Assembly: GCF_003399645.1 (NCBI RefSeq)
Contig: NZ_NBXD01000025.1
Coordinates: 81,147-145,146 of the forward strand
Source of the DNA: Subtercola boreus
Lineage (GTDB): Bacteria > Actinomycetota > Actinomycetes > Actinomycetales > Microbacteriaceae
Direction of reading: 5' to 3'
Length of the DNA stretch: 64,000 bases
In this document: piece after piece, positions 35,715 to 43,906 of the stretch
Numbering within the stretch: position 1 is the first letter of the stretch
Layout of the letters: each line of letters starts with the position of its first letter
Made by a program: the position numbers and the translations under genes
The notes under the pieces: generated by a model
What the model was told of the DNA's origin: nothing
Databases searched by the model: none
What the model saw: only the letters and a program-made list of their open reading frames with translations

Positions 35715-35751
35715 GGCGCAGCGGGCGGAGCGCGGAGCGGGGGGGGCGGGG

Positions 35752-36441
35752 TCAGTCCGCGAAGACGCCGCGCAGCGGGGTGTTCGCGGCTGTGTTCCGC
35801 AGCGACGCCAGGGGGTGGGCGTACACCGTCTGTTTGATCGCTCGGAGGGTGGCCGTATCCTTCCCCACGAGGGCCGCGGCAACCGTGATCGCGCGGTCGA
35901 CCGCGGCGTCGGCCGGAGCCACGTCGTCGACAATGCCGGCCCGCCGGGCATCCGGAGCCGCGTAGCGCGTGCCGAACAGCATCGCGTCGCGAGCGGTCTG
36001 CGGGCTGAGCTTGCCGCTGACGAGGTCGGCCATGCCCGGCGTGAACGGAATGCGGATGTCGATCTCGGGAAGGCAGATGAACCCCCGGTCTTCACGCATG
36101 ACACGAAAGTCGTGAGCGATCGCGAGCATCGCGCCTGCGGCGTAACAGTGCCCCTGCACCGCGGCGACCGTCGGCAGGCTCGACTCCAGCACCCGTGCGA
36201 GCAGCTCGTGCACATCCGCGAGCAGGGCGCCGGACTCGGCGCGGTGCGCGGTGATCCACTCGAGGTCGAGCCCGTTCGAGAAGAACTTGCCGGTGCCCGC
36301 GGTGACCAGCGCGGCAGCATCCGTCGCCGCCTCGGCCTCGTCGAGCAGCCGCAGGTAGTCGCCGACCCAGCCCGGGTCGAACCGGTTTTCACCCTCGTCG
36401 AGACGAATCACGAAGACCTCTCCGATGCGATCCAACTCCAT
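35752..36441 (-). CDS. Enoyl-CoA hydratase/isomerase family protein
   Basis: 229-residue crotonase-fold protein. Present are FFSNGLDLEWI (oxyanion region), VAAVQGHCYAAGAMLAIAHDFRVM and FICLPEIDIRIPFTPGMADLV. The usual catalytic Glu pair is replaced or shifted, as in isomerase-type members. It resembles actinobacterial and plant delta3,delta2-enoyl-CoA isomerases. ATG 36441 is preceded by GGAGGAA. The exact reaction is uncertain. Confidence 0.87.
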   Translation of the reverse strand: MELDRIGEVFVIRLDEGENRFDPGWVGDYLRLLDEAEAATDAAALVTAGTGKFFSNGLDLEWITAHRAESGALLADVHELLARVLESSLPTVAAVQGHCYAAGAMLAIAHDFRVMREDRGFICLPEIDIRIPFTPGMADLVSGKLSPQTARDAMLFGTRYAAPDARRAGIVDDVAPADAAVDRAITVAAALVGKDTATLRAIKQTVYAHPLASLRNTAANTPLRGVFAD

Positions 36442-36594
36442 GCGGTTCCTCCGTGTCGACTGCGGTGTCCTTTCCTCCACCGTACCCACTCGGCGGCGGA
36501 TCCGGATGCCCGGCAGGGTGGGCGCGGACGGCGGCGATCCGGCGCAGGTCGCGGCGGCGATCCGGCGCGGGCGCGGCGCCCGGGGTTCGCTGGC

Positions 36595-37557
36595 TCAGGC
36601 CTTCGCGAACTGCTCCGCGTCGAAGGCGGCCTGACCGTCGCCCGCACCCGGCTCCGCACTCTTCTCCGACCGCACGAACCCGATGCCGACGAGAATGAGC
36701 GCCCCACCGACGAGCTGCCCCACGGAGAGCTGCTCGCCGAGCAGCAGCCACGCGTAGAACGTCGCCGCCACCACCTCGAGCAGCCCGACGAACGAGGCGA
36801 GGCGTGACCCGAGCATCTCACTCGCGGCGATGCTCGTCGCGTAGGCGATCGCCGTGCTCACCACGCCCACGATCAGCAGCGGAAGCCACCACGGGGCCTG
36901 CCCGCCGAACAGCGACACCTCACCGAACGTCGCGGTGAAGGGCAGTACGCCCGTCAGCCCGACGAGACCGAGCACGACTCCGCCCAGCACCAGCCCGAAC
37001 CCGGCGAGCGCCACGGCGGGCAACCCGTCGCTCGGCCGCGCCGCGATGACGTAGTAGAGGGCACAGCCGACCATCGCGACCAGCGCGAAGACGAGGCCCA
37101 GGGCATCCATCGACCCGCCACCGCCCGGAGACACGACCAGCACCAGACCGACGAGCGCCACGCCCGACCCGACGAGCACTACGACCTTCGGTCGGCGCCG
37201 GCTGATCGCCCAGACGCTCGCGACGAGCAGCAGCGGCGCCATGTATTCGATCAGGATGCCCGTTCCCACCGGTATGCGCTGGATCGCGGCGAAGTACACC
37301 ACCTGCGTGCCGGCCACCCCCACCAGTGCCATCGCGAGTACGCGCCAGCGCGCCCGCCAGAGCGCATCCCACCGCCCGCGGAGCGAGAACACCGCGAACG
37401 GCAGCAGCACCACGCCGCCGACGAGGGCGCGAACCGTGACGGCGGCGGCCGGGCTCCAACCGGCCTCGAGCAACGGCTTGATGAAGGCCCCCGAGGCACC
37501 GAACGTGGCGGCGGCCAGCACGGCGATGACCAGGCCGGTCGACGTCGATGGCTTCAT
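36595..37557 (-). CDS. EamA/DMT-family transporter
   Basis: 320-residue drug/metabolite transporter with ten transmembrane helices in two EamA repeats. Markers are GASGAFIKPLLEAGWSPAAAVTVRALVGG, the internal AAIQRIPVGTGILIEYMAPLLL and the second repeat ending LLLGEQLSVGQLVGGALILVG. ATG 37557 follows AGGAG. The gene is divergent from a CGNR zinc-finger regulator, the typical arrangement for an exporter under local control. The substrate is unknown. Confidence 0.9.
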   Translation of the reverse strand: MKPSTSTGLVIAVLAAATFGASGAFIKPLLEAGWSPAAAVTVRALVGGVVLLPFAVFSLRGRWDALWRARWRVLAMALVGVAGTQVVYFAAIQRIPVGTGILIEYMAPLLLVASVWAISRRRPKVVVLVGSGVALVGLVLVVSPGGGGSMDALGLVFALVAMVGCALYYVIAARPSDGLPAVALAGFGLVLGGVVLGLVGLTGVLPFTATFGEVSLFGGQAPWWLPLLIVGVVSTAIAYATSIAASEMLGSRLASFVGLLEVVAATFYAWLLLGEQLSVGQLVGGALILVGIGFVRSEKSAEPGAGDGQAAFDAEQFAKA

Positions 37558-37602
37558 GGAGGGCTCCTCGCGGTGTGTGTTGCGGCTGTCTGGTAGTGAC
37601 GC

Positions 37603-37608
37603 TAGTGT
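37603..37608 (+). promoter_or_regulatory. -10 box TAGTGT of the CGNR regulator gene
   Basis: TAGTGT lies 22 bp before the TTG start at 37630 within the 72-bp gap shared with the divergent exporter gene. Confidence 0.35.
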
Positions 37609-37618
37609 GTCCGGGAGT

Positions 37619-37624
37619 AAGGAG
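37619..37624 (+). promoter_or_regulatory. Ribosome binding site deciding a TTG start
   Basis: AAGGAG ends 5 nt before TTG 37630, which supports that rare start codon for the CGNR protein. Confidence 0.6.
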
Positions 37625-37629
37625 TCAAT

Positions 37630-38181
37630 TTGCATTTCACCCCTGACACCGAGGACGCTCTGGGCTTCACCGTCGATCTGCTGAACACCGTCGCCGGTGC
37701 CACCAGGAGCGGCCTCGACGAATTGTCGACGACCGAACAGCTCGGCGTGATGCTGGCGTCGTGGCAGTACTCCGGCCGCATCGATCACGACGGGGCCGAG
37801 CTCGCCGAGGTGCGGCTCACACGTGAGCGCCTGCGCCGCATCTGGCTGCTCGACCGTGACGACGCCGTGCCCGAAGTCAACGCAATGCTCTCCGACGCGG
37901 GCGCTCTGCCCCACCTTGTTCGACACGACAACCTCGACTGGCACCTGCACGCCACCGACCCTGAAGCTCCGCTGGCCGAGCGCATCCGGGTCGAGGTCGC
38001 CCTCGCGATCGTCGATGTGATCCGCAGCGATGAGAACTCCCGGCTGCGCGCCTGCGACGCCTTCGACTGCGACGGGCTGCTGCTCGACCTCTCCCGCAAC
38101 GGGTCGAAGCGCTTCTGCAGCGTGCGCTGCGGCAACCGGATGAACATGGTGGCGTTCCGCGAACGCGCCGCCCGGGCGTGA
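37630..38181 (+). CDS. CGNR zinc-finger (ABATE domain) transcriptional regulator
   Basis: 183-residue protein. The N-terminal ABATE-like stress domain (FTVDLLNTVAGA) is followed by the C-terminal CGNR zinc finger: RACDAFDCDGLLLD, then KRFCSVRCGNRMN with the family name motif. These act as DNA-binding regulators, often of neighbouring transporter genes. TTG 37630 is the start, supported by AAGGAG. It is divergent from the EamA gene, its probable target. Confidence 0.88.
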   Translation: MHFTPDTEDALGFTVDLLNTVAGATRSGLDELSTTEQLGVMLASWQYSGRIDHDGAELAEVRLTRERLRRIWLLDRDDAVPEVNAMLSDAGALPHLVRHDNLDWHLHATDPEAPLAERIRVEVALAIVDVIRSDENSRLRACDAFDCDGLLLDLSRNGSKRFCSVRCGNRMNMVAFRERAARA

Positions 38182-38205
38182 CACCGCCCGAAAACGAGGG
38201 TCGGC

Positions 38206-38676
38206 TCAGAGCCCCAGCTCGCTCAACCCCGGGTGATCGACCGGGCGGGGCCCCGGCGCCTCCCAGCGGAAGAGCCGCTCCGACCCGTCGATAGCTCGAT
38301 CGTTGATGCTGGCGTGCCGGATGCTCATCAGCCCCTGCTCGCTGAACTCCCAGTTCTCGTTGCCGTGCGACCGAAACCACTGCCCAGCCGCGTCGTGCCA
38401 CTCATAGACGAAGCGCACCGCGATGCGGTGGTCACCGAAAGCCCAGACCTCCTTGATCAGGCGGTAGTCGTTCTCGCGCGCCCATTTCGCCGTGAGGAAC
38501 TCGACGATCTCGCCGCGTCCGTCGAGGAAGACGTCGCGGTTGCGCCAGCGGCTGTCTTCGGTGTACGCCAGCGAGACCCGGGCCGGGTCACGGGAATTCC
38601 ACGCATCCTCGGCCTTGCGGGCTTTCTCGATCGCGGTCTGCAGGGTGAAAGGCGGAACGGGGGGCCGGGTTTCCAT
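38206..38676 (-). CDS. DUF1348 family (NTF2-like) protein
   Basis: 156-residue protein of the SnoaL/NTF2-like superfamily. The DUF1348 pattern is clear: [30 protein letters not shown], then [17 protein letters not shown] and [15 protein letters not shown], ending [18 protein letters not shown]. The family is widespread and mostly uncharacterised. ATG 38676 gives the usual length. A GntR regulator follows upstream on the same strand. Confidence 0.87.
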   Translation of the reverse strand: METRPPVPPFTLQTAIEKARKAEDAWNSRDPARVSLAYTEDSRWRNRDVFLDGRGEIVEFLTAKWARENDYRLIKEVWAFGDHRIAVRFVYEWHDAAGQWFRSHGNENWEFSEQGLMSIRHASINDRAIDGSERLFRWEAPGPRPVDHPGLSELGL

Positions 38677-38725
38677 GTGGCCATTGTGACTCACCGGCAG
38701 GGCAGCCTGATAGCGCCCGGCAACC

Positions 38726-39118
38726 TCAGGCCCGCAGCGCGCTCCGCACGAGCTCGAGCGCCTCGTCGTCGCCCAGCTGCAACTGGCGCACCCGCTCCAC
38801 GAACGCGAGCGCGGCCGCGTGCCCCTGGCGCGTACGCCCGTCGCCGCTCGCCGCAATGAACGAGCCGTTGCGGCCGCGGGTCTCGATGACCTCATCGCGC
38901 TCCAGCTCGCGGTAGCTGCGGGCGACGGTGTTGGTGGCCACGGCCAGCTGGTCGGCGAGCGCTCGTACGGTGGGCAGCTTCGTTCCGGGAACCAGGATGC
39001 CCGCCAGAACCGCCTCGACGACCTGCAGTCGCACCTGCTCGTAGGGCGCCTCGGGTGCCGACGGGTTGATGTGCAGATCGAGCCCGGGATTCTGCGCGGA
39101 GGGGGTGGATGCGGCCAT
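38726..39118 (-). CDS. GntR-family (YtrA-type) transcriptional regulator
   Basis: 130-residue regulator with only the winged-helix domain plus a short helical tail, the size of YtrA-subfamily members. The HTH is [19 protein letters not shown], then [42 protein letters not shown]. Such proteins usually control a nearby ABC transporter or membrane gene; none is adjacent here. Possible targets are itself or the divergent reductase at 39240. Confidence 0.88.
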   Translation of the reverse strand: MAASTPSAQNPGLDLHINPSAPEAPYEQVRLQVVEAVLAGILVPGTKLPTVRALADQLAVATNTVARSYRELERDEVIETRGRNGSFIAASGDGRTRQGHAAALAFVERVRQLQLGDDEALELVRSALRA

Positions 39119-39138
39119 GCCGCCACGCTACCGCGCCG

Positions 39139-39190
39139 CCCTCCCGCAACCCTCACTCAACCCTCCTGCAACCCTCCGGCAACCCTCCGG
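39139..39190 (+). repeat. 11-bp tandem repeat, about five copies
   Basis: CCCTCC-GCAA-type units at 39139, 39150, 39161, 39172 and 39183, in the gap between the gntR start and the reductase start. They could also serve as repeated regulator sites. Confidence 0.75.
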
Positions 39191-39239
39191 ATCGCTGGAA
39201 GCCGGAATATCCGCACGACCTCCGACCGTTGCTTACTTC

Positions 39240-39893
39240 ATGACAACTATTGGAATCATCGGAGCAGGACACATCGGCAGCCAGGTCGCACGCGCGGCGA
39301 TCACGGCGGGCTACGACGTCGTCATCAGCAACTCGCGGGGCCCCGAGACCCTCGCCGACCTCGTCGCCGACCTCGGACCAAAAGCCCGCGCGGCCACCGC
39401 CACAGAGGCTGCGGAAGCCGCCGACTTCGCCGTCGTGACGGTTCCCCTGAAGGCCTACGAGGCCGTGCCCGTCGAGCCCCTCGCCGGCAAGATCGTGATC
39501 GACACCAACAACTACTACTTCGAGCGCGACGGCCAGATCCCCGCCCTCGACAACGGACTCGACACCGTCTCGGGCATGCTGCAGCGTCACCTCCCCGACA
39601 GCAGGGTCGCCAAGGGCTTCAACCACATCATGGCGAAGGACATCACGACCGACGGCAAGCCCGCCGGCAGTGACGACCGCCGCGCCCTCGCCACATCGAG
39701 CGACTTCGAAGATGCCGCCGAGCTCGTGAACACCCTCTACGACGAGATCGGTTTCGACACCGTCAACGTGGGCCCGCTCTCAGAGAGCTGGCGCGTCGAG
39801 CGCGACCAGCCCGCCTACGTCGTGCGCCAGAACAAGCACGAGCTGGTCGAGAACCTCACGAAGGCCGTGCGCGCCACCCCGACCGCCGAGTAA
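39240..39893 (+). CDS. NADPH-dependent F420 reductase-like / NAD(P)-binding protein
   Basis: 217-residue Rossmann protein with the N-terminal dinucleotide motif IGIIGAGHIGSQVARA, then VVISNSRGPETLADLV and IVIDTNNYYFERDG. The pattern matches the F420H2:NADP oxidoreductase-like branch of the NADP_oxidoreductase coenzyme F420-dependent family. True Fno activity is not certain. ATG 39240 sits at the motif start without an obvious ribosome site. Confidence 0.85.
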   Translation: MTTIGIIGAGHIGSQVARAAITAGYDVVISNSRGPETLADLVADLGPKARAATATEAAEAADFAVVTVPLKAYEAVPVEPLAGKIVIDTNNYYFERDGQIPALDNGLDTVSGMLQRHLPDSRVAKGFNHIMAKDITTDGKPAGSDDRRALATSSDFEDAAELVNTLYDEIGFDTVNVGPLSESWRVERDQPAYVVRQNKHELVENLTKAVRATPTAE

Positions 39894-39935
39894 CACCCCG
39901 CGACCCGGCGCGACTCTTCGTGAAGCGTCGCTAGT

Positions 39936-39989
39936 CGTTTTGCGCAAAAGCACCCACAACCTACGGTTTGGGTGCTTTTGCGCAAAACG
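39936..39989. terminator. Long perfect hairpin, bidirectional terminator candidate
   Basis: A 21-bp perfect inverted repeat (39936-39956 with 39969-39989) around a 12-nt loop that itself can pair AACC with GGTT. Each arm contains the palindrome TTTTGCGCAAAA, giving short T runs on both strands. It lies between the reductase stop (plus) and the large surface-protein gene end (minus). Confidence 0.7.
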
Positions 39990-40044
39990 GGCGGGCGCGG
40001 GGGCGCTTGTGCGGGGGCGTGCGCGGGCTGTCAGCGAGTGACAC

Positions 40045-40084
40045 GTGGGGTTGCGGCAGGGGCATCCTGAAGCCGCAACCCCAC
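40045..40084 (-). terminator. Hairpin terminator of the large surface-protein gene
   Basis: A 13-bp perfect stem (40045-40057 with 40072-40084) and 14-nt loop, starting 7 nt after the minus-strand stop at 40091. Confidence 0.7.
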
Positions 40085-40090
40085 TGTCGA

Positions 40091-43000
40091 CTAGTGCTCC
40101 GTGTGTGAGCGTCGCTTGCGACGGATCAGGAGCAGCCCGCTTCCGGCGAGCAGCACCACTGCGGCCAGCGGCCCGAGCCAGAGGTCACCCAGGCCTGTGT
40201 GGGCGAGGCTGCCTCCGCTGGAGGTGTAGCCCGATCCGTACCCCGAGTACCCCGAGGTGCCGCTCCCCGTCGATGTGGTCGATGAGGTCGATGAGGTCGA
40301 GGCGACGATCGCGAAGGTCGTGGCGGCACTGGTGCTGTCGACGCCGACCGTCTGCGTGGCTGTCGCGGTGTACGACCCGATCTGAACGTCGGCGAACGTC
40401 ACACTCCACGTGCCATCGGCTCCGACCGTGGTCGTCAGCGTCGTGTCACCGATGACGACAGCCACGGATGCGCCCGGGTCACCCGACCCGGTCACGGTGA
40501 CCGTCTGGGTGCCCCCCGGGTCGACCGTGAACACCGAACCCGGCGCCGGCGCCGTGATGGTCACCGGGGTCACCCCCGGCGTCGTGGTACCCGGCGTCGT
40601 CGTTCCGGGAGTGGTCGTCCCGGGAGTCGTCGTACCTGGCGTGGTGGTCCCCGGCGTCGTCGTACCCGGCGTCGTGGTCCCAGCAGTCGTCGTACCCGCG
40701 GTGGTCGTACCCGCGGTCGTCGTCCCCGGAGTGGTCGTGCCCGGCGTCGTGGTCCCGGGAGTGGTGGTCCCGGGAGTCGTCGTACCTGCCGTCGTTGTAC
40801 CCGGCGTCGTGGTCCCGGGAGTGGTGGTCCCGGGAGTCGTCGTACCTGCCGTCGTTGTACCCGGCGTCGTGGTCCCGGGAGTGGTGGTCCCTGGAGTCGT
40901 CGTACCCGGGGTAGTCGTACCCGGGGTAGTTGTACCCGGGGTAGTTGTACCCGGCGTGGTGGTCCCGGGGGTAGTCGTACCGGGAGTTGTGGTCCCAGCA
41001 GTCGTCGTACCTGCCGTCGTTGTACCCGGCGTGGTGGTCCCGGGTGTGGTGGTCCCTGGGGTCGTCGTACCGGGAGTCGTGGTCCCAGCAGTCGTCGTAC
41101 CCGCGGTCGTCGTACCCGGAGTGGTCGTACCCGCCGTCGTGGTCCCCGGCGTGGTGGTCCCTGGGGTCGTCGTACCGGGAGTCGTGGTCCCAGCAGTCGT
41201 CGTACCGGGAGTCGTGGTCCCAGCAGTCGTCGTACCCGCGGTGGTTGTACCCGGCGTAGTGGTACCCGGCGTAGTTGTACCCGGCGTAGTGGTCCCCGGA
41301 GTCGTCGTACCCGCTGTCGTGGTCCCGGGGGTGGTCGTACCCGGCGTCGTCGTCCCCGGAGTCGTCGTACCCGCTGTCGTGGTCCCGGGGGTGGTCGTAC
41401 CCGGCGTCGTCGTACCCGGCGTCGTCGTTCCCGCGGTGGTCGTCCCCGGAGTCGTGGTGCCCGGCGTGGTCGTACCCGTCGTGGTCGTGCCCGGAGTCGT
41501 GGTGCCCGGCGTGGTCGTACCCGGAGTCGTCGTACCCGCTGTCGTGGTCCCCGGCGTGGTGGTCCCGGGGGTGGTGGTCCCTGGGGTCGTCGTACCCGGC
41601 GTCGTCGTACCGGCAGTGGTCGTACCCGCCGTCGTCGTGCCCGGCGTGGTGGTCCCCGGAGTAGTCGTACCCGCGGTCGTGGTCCCGGGGGTGGTCGTAC
41701 CCGGAGTCGTCGTCCCGGGAGTAGTCGTACCCGGAGTCGTCGTCCCCGCAGTGGTCGTTCCCGCGGTGGTCGTCCCGGGAGTGGTGGTCCCCGCCGTCGT
41801 CGTACCCGCCGTCGTCGTACCCGCCGTCGTCGTACCCGCCGTCGTCGTACCCGCCGTCGTCGTACCAGCCGTCGTCGTACCCGGCGTGGTGGTGGTCGCC
41901 GAGACGGCCACCGAGAAGGTCGTGCTGTCGGTGGAGGTGTTCGTCCCGATGGTCTGGGTGGCGGTCGCGGTGTAGTCGCCGACCGGAACGGCCGGGAAGG
42001 TGATCGACCAGGTTCCGTCGGTGACCGTCGTCGTCTGGGTCTCGCCGTCGGAGAGAACGACCTCGATCGCCCCGCCGGTCTGGCCGGTTCCGGTCACGGT
42101 CACGGTCTGGGTGCCGTCGACGTTGGGTACCGTGTAGGTGGTTCCGGCTGCGGGCGAGGTGATGTCGACCGGCGCTATGACGATCGCCGATGAGCGCACG
42201 GTCGCCGAAGCGAGATCGACGACAGCGAGCGGCGTACCGAGAACCGGCAGCACCCGCACCCTCAGGGCCCGCTGCGTGAACGAATCGGCTGAGCTGGCAC
42301 CGGCAACGGTGAACGAACCCGGCGTCTCCTGCACGTTGGCCGTGATCGAGACGAGGCCGTCGACCGTGTCGAGCAGCGGCGAGAGCGCAGTGGTTGCCAC
42401 TGCGACGGTGGGCTGGAAGAGCCCGTCGCCCACGCCGACACCGGTGATGCCGTTCTCGAGGGGGGTGACGATGGCCGGCAGCAGGTTCGCTGTCACGGCG
42501 TTCACGATCGGGGTGAGCAGATCGCCGACGGGGATGAGGCCGAGCGCCGTCGTCCCGCTGGCGTCGACGACGGGCGGGGTGGAGCCAGCTGCACCGAGGA
42601 AGCCACCGACCGTACCGGTGATGACGGCGTCGATGTTCGCCAGGGGGACGGTGGTCAGCCCGAGGTCGAGACCGGCATCCGCTGTGAGGTGCAGGGTGAG
42701 GGTGGCGTTGTCGATCGTGTTGTTCACGGTCGTGACGAGGAGCGCGGGAATCTGGTTCAGAGCGCTGTTGATCGAGTCGTTGAGGGCATTCCGGATGACC
42801 GTTCCGGAGAGCAGCTCGGTGTTGGGAGCCAGATCGTTCAAGGTTCCATCGGTATGGCCGTGCAGTTCGGCGAGGTCGATGGTGATCGTGCCGGTGCTGA
42901 GATCAATGGTCGTTGCGCCGTCGGTGCTGACCAGCGGCGCCGTTGTGACCGCGCTGAGCGCCGCCTGCAGGTCGACGGTGAGACCCGCGGTGAGCGAGAC

Positions 43001-43798
43001 GTTGTCGACCGTCACGAGCCCGCCGCTCACGCCGCCGAGCGCCGTACCGAGCGGAGCCACGACACCGTCTGCCACCCCGCTGAGGGCAGAACCGAGCGAA
43101 CCGGTCGGGCCCGCAATGCCGTTGACATTGGTGCTGAGCGTGCCGAGGTCGGTGTTGAGGCTGTCGGTGAGCGTCGCGAGCACGGGGCTCTTCACGATGA
43201 GCTTGCCACCGGCGATCTGGTAGTCGCTGGACGGGGCCGCCCCGGGCGCCTGGGTCGCAGACGCCGAGACCGCGCCGAGCTCGACCCTGAGCTGGGAGAT
43301 GAGGTCGCCGGTGGCGGGCGAGAGCCCGGCGTTCGCCAGCAGCTGGGTCACGTCGATGAAGCCGTCAGCAGTCGATCCGGATGGCCCGACCGCGATGCTC
43401 CCATCGGAGGCGATGGCACCCGATGACGCGTAGGCGGTTCCGTCGGCGGTGTCTTTCGCATACTGGCCGGCGGCGCCGACCCCGATGACACCGTTGGGGC
43501 CGAACAGCTGCACACCGCCACCGAGGTCGACGTTCAGCGCGTTCAGCACGGTCGCATCCAGAGGGTTCGACTGGGTACCGGGCTGGCTCGGGTTGGCGCG
43601 GTAGGCCGGTGCGAGCGAGGCGATGTCGTTCAGGTTCACGGTGCCACCGCCACTCAGCAGCCGACCCTCGGATTCAGACTGGTCTGAGGCCAGGGCCGAG
43701 GCTGGAATCGCAAAGCTCGCGAGCCCGAGAACCAGGGCACCGGCGAGCGCCGTGAAGCCCACCACTCTCGATTTTCTGGTGAATCCGTGCTTGCTCAT
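40091..43798 (-). CDS. Choice-of-anchor G surface protein with about 88 GTTT(P/A) repeats and LAxTG anchor
   Basis: 1235 residues. The signal peptide ends near IPASALASD. Residues about 40-530 match the choice-of-anchor G family (GGTVNLNDIASLAPAYRANP, many GVGD/LG turns). An Ig-like domain follows (about 540-635). The next stretch is built entirely of the pentapeptides GTTTP or GTTTA. A second, related Ig-like domain, a Ser/Gly/Tyr linker, an LAHTG sortase signal, one transmembrane helix and RRKRRSHTEH end the protein. It is probably a long, O-glycosylatable wall stalk presenting the N-terminal domain. A ribosome site GGGGGAG precedes ATG 43798. Confidence 0.88.
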   Translation of the reverse strand: MSKHGFTRKSRVVGFTALAGALVLGLASFAIPASALASDQSESEGRLLSGGGTVNLNDIASLAPAYRANPSQPGTQSNPLDATVLNALNVDLGGGVQLFGPNGVIGVGAAGQYAKDTADGTAYASSGAIASDGSIAVGPSGSTADGFIDVTQLLANAGLSPATGDLISQLRVELGAVSASATQAPGAAPSSDYQIAGGKLIVKSPVLATLTDSLNTDLGTLSTNVNGIAGPTGSLGSALSGVADGVVAPLGTALGGVSGGLVTVDNVSLTAGLTVDLQAALSAVTTAPLVSTDGATTIDLSTGTITIDLAELHGHTDGTLNDLAPNTELLSGTVIRNALNDSINSALNQIPALLVTTVNNTIDNATLTLHLTADAGLDLGLTTVPLANIDAVITGTVGGFLGAAGSTPPVVDASGTTALGLIPVGDLLTPIVNAVTANLLPAIVTPLENGITGVGVGDGLFQPTVAVATTALSPLLDTVDGLVSITANVQETPGSFTVAGASSADSFTQRALRVRVLPVLGTPLAVVDLASATVRSSAIVIAPVDITSPAAGTTYTVPNVDGTQTVTVTGTGQTGGAIEVVLSDGETQTTTVTDGTWSITFPAVPVGDYTATATQTIGTNTSTDSTTFSVAVSATTTTPGTTTAGTTTAGTTTAGTTTAGTTTAGTTTAGTTTPGTTTAGTTTAGTTTPGTTTPGTTTPGTTTPGTTTAGTTTPGTTTPGTTTAGTTTAGTTTPGTTTPGTTTPGTTTPGTTTAGTTTPGTTTPGTTTPGTTTTGTTTPGTTTPGTTTAGTTTPGTTTPGTTTPGTTTAGTTTPGTTTPGTTTPGTTTAGTTTPGTTTPGTTTPGTTTPGTTTAGTTTAGTTTPGTTTAGTTTPGTTTPGTTTPGTTTAGTTTPGTTTAGTTTAGTTTPGTTTPGTTTPGTTTPGTTTAGTTTAGTTTPGTTTPGTTTPGTTTPGTTTPGTTTPGTTTPGTTTPGTTTPGTTTAGTTTPGTTTPGTTTPGTTTAGTTTPGTTTPGTTTPGTTTPGTTTAGTTTAGTTTAGTTTPGTTTPGTTTPGTTTPGTTTPGTTTPGTTTPGVTPVTITAPAPGSVFTVDPGGTQTVTVTGSGDPGASVAVVIGDTTLTTTVGADGTWSVTFADVQIGSYTATATQTVGVDSTSAATTFAIVASTSSTSSTTSTGSGTSGYSGYGSGYTSSGGSLAHTGLGDLWLGPLAAVVLLAGSGLLLIRRKRRSHTEH
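40573..41897 (-). repeat. 15-bp coding repeat array, about 88 copies
   Basis: Pentapeptide-coding units with varied synonymous codons. The choice of Pro or Ala at the fifth position alternates irregularly, and some longer blocks recur (for example around 40750-40860), indicating local duplication of multi-unit segments. Confidence 0.85.
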
Positions 43799-43906
43799 GA
43801 ACTACTCCCCCGACGCGCTCATCTGTGTACCCACGTCGTCGTCGACCTCGGTGTCGACGCTGGCTGTGACGCTAGCCGCCGCCCTGAGGCCCTACAAGGA
43901 GGGGCG

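Noticed and set aside
35417..35965. Continuation of the AlaRS frame to 35965
   Set aside because: It is Arg/Ala-rich repeat sequence and antisense to the enoyl-CoA hydratase gene; no synthetase homology remains.
40573..41897. CRISPR or intergenic satellite
   Set aside because: The 15-bp repeats are in frame within one long coding sequence with signal peptide and anchor.
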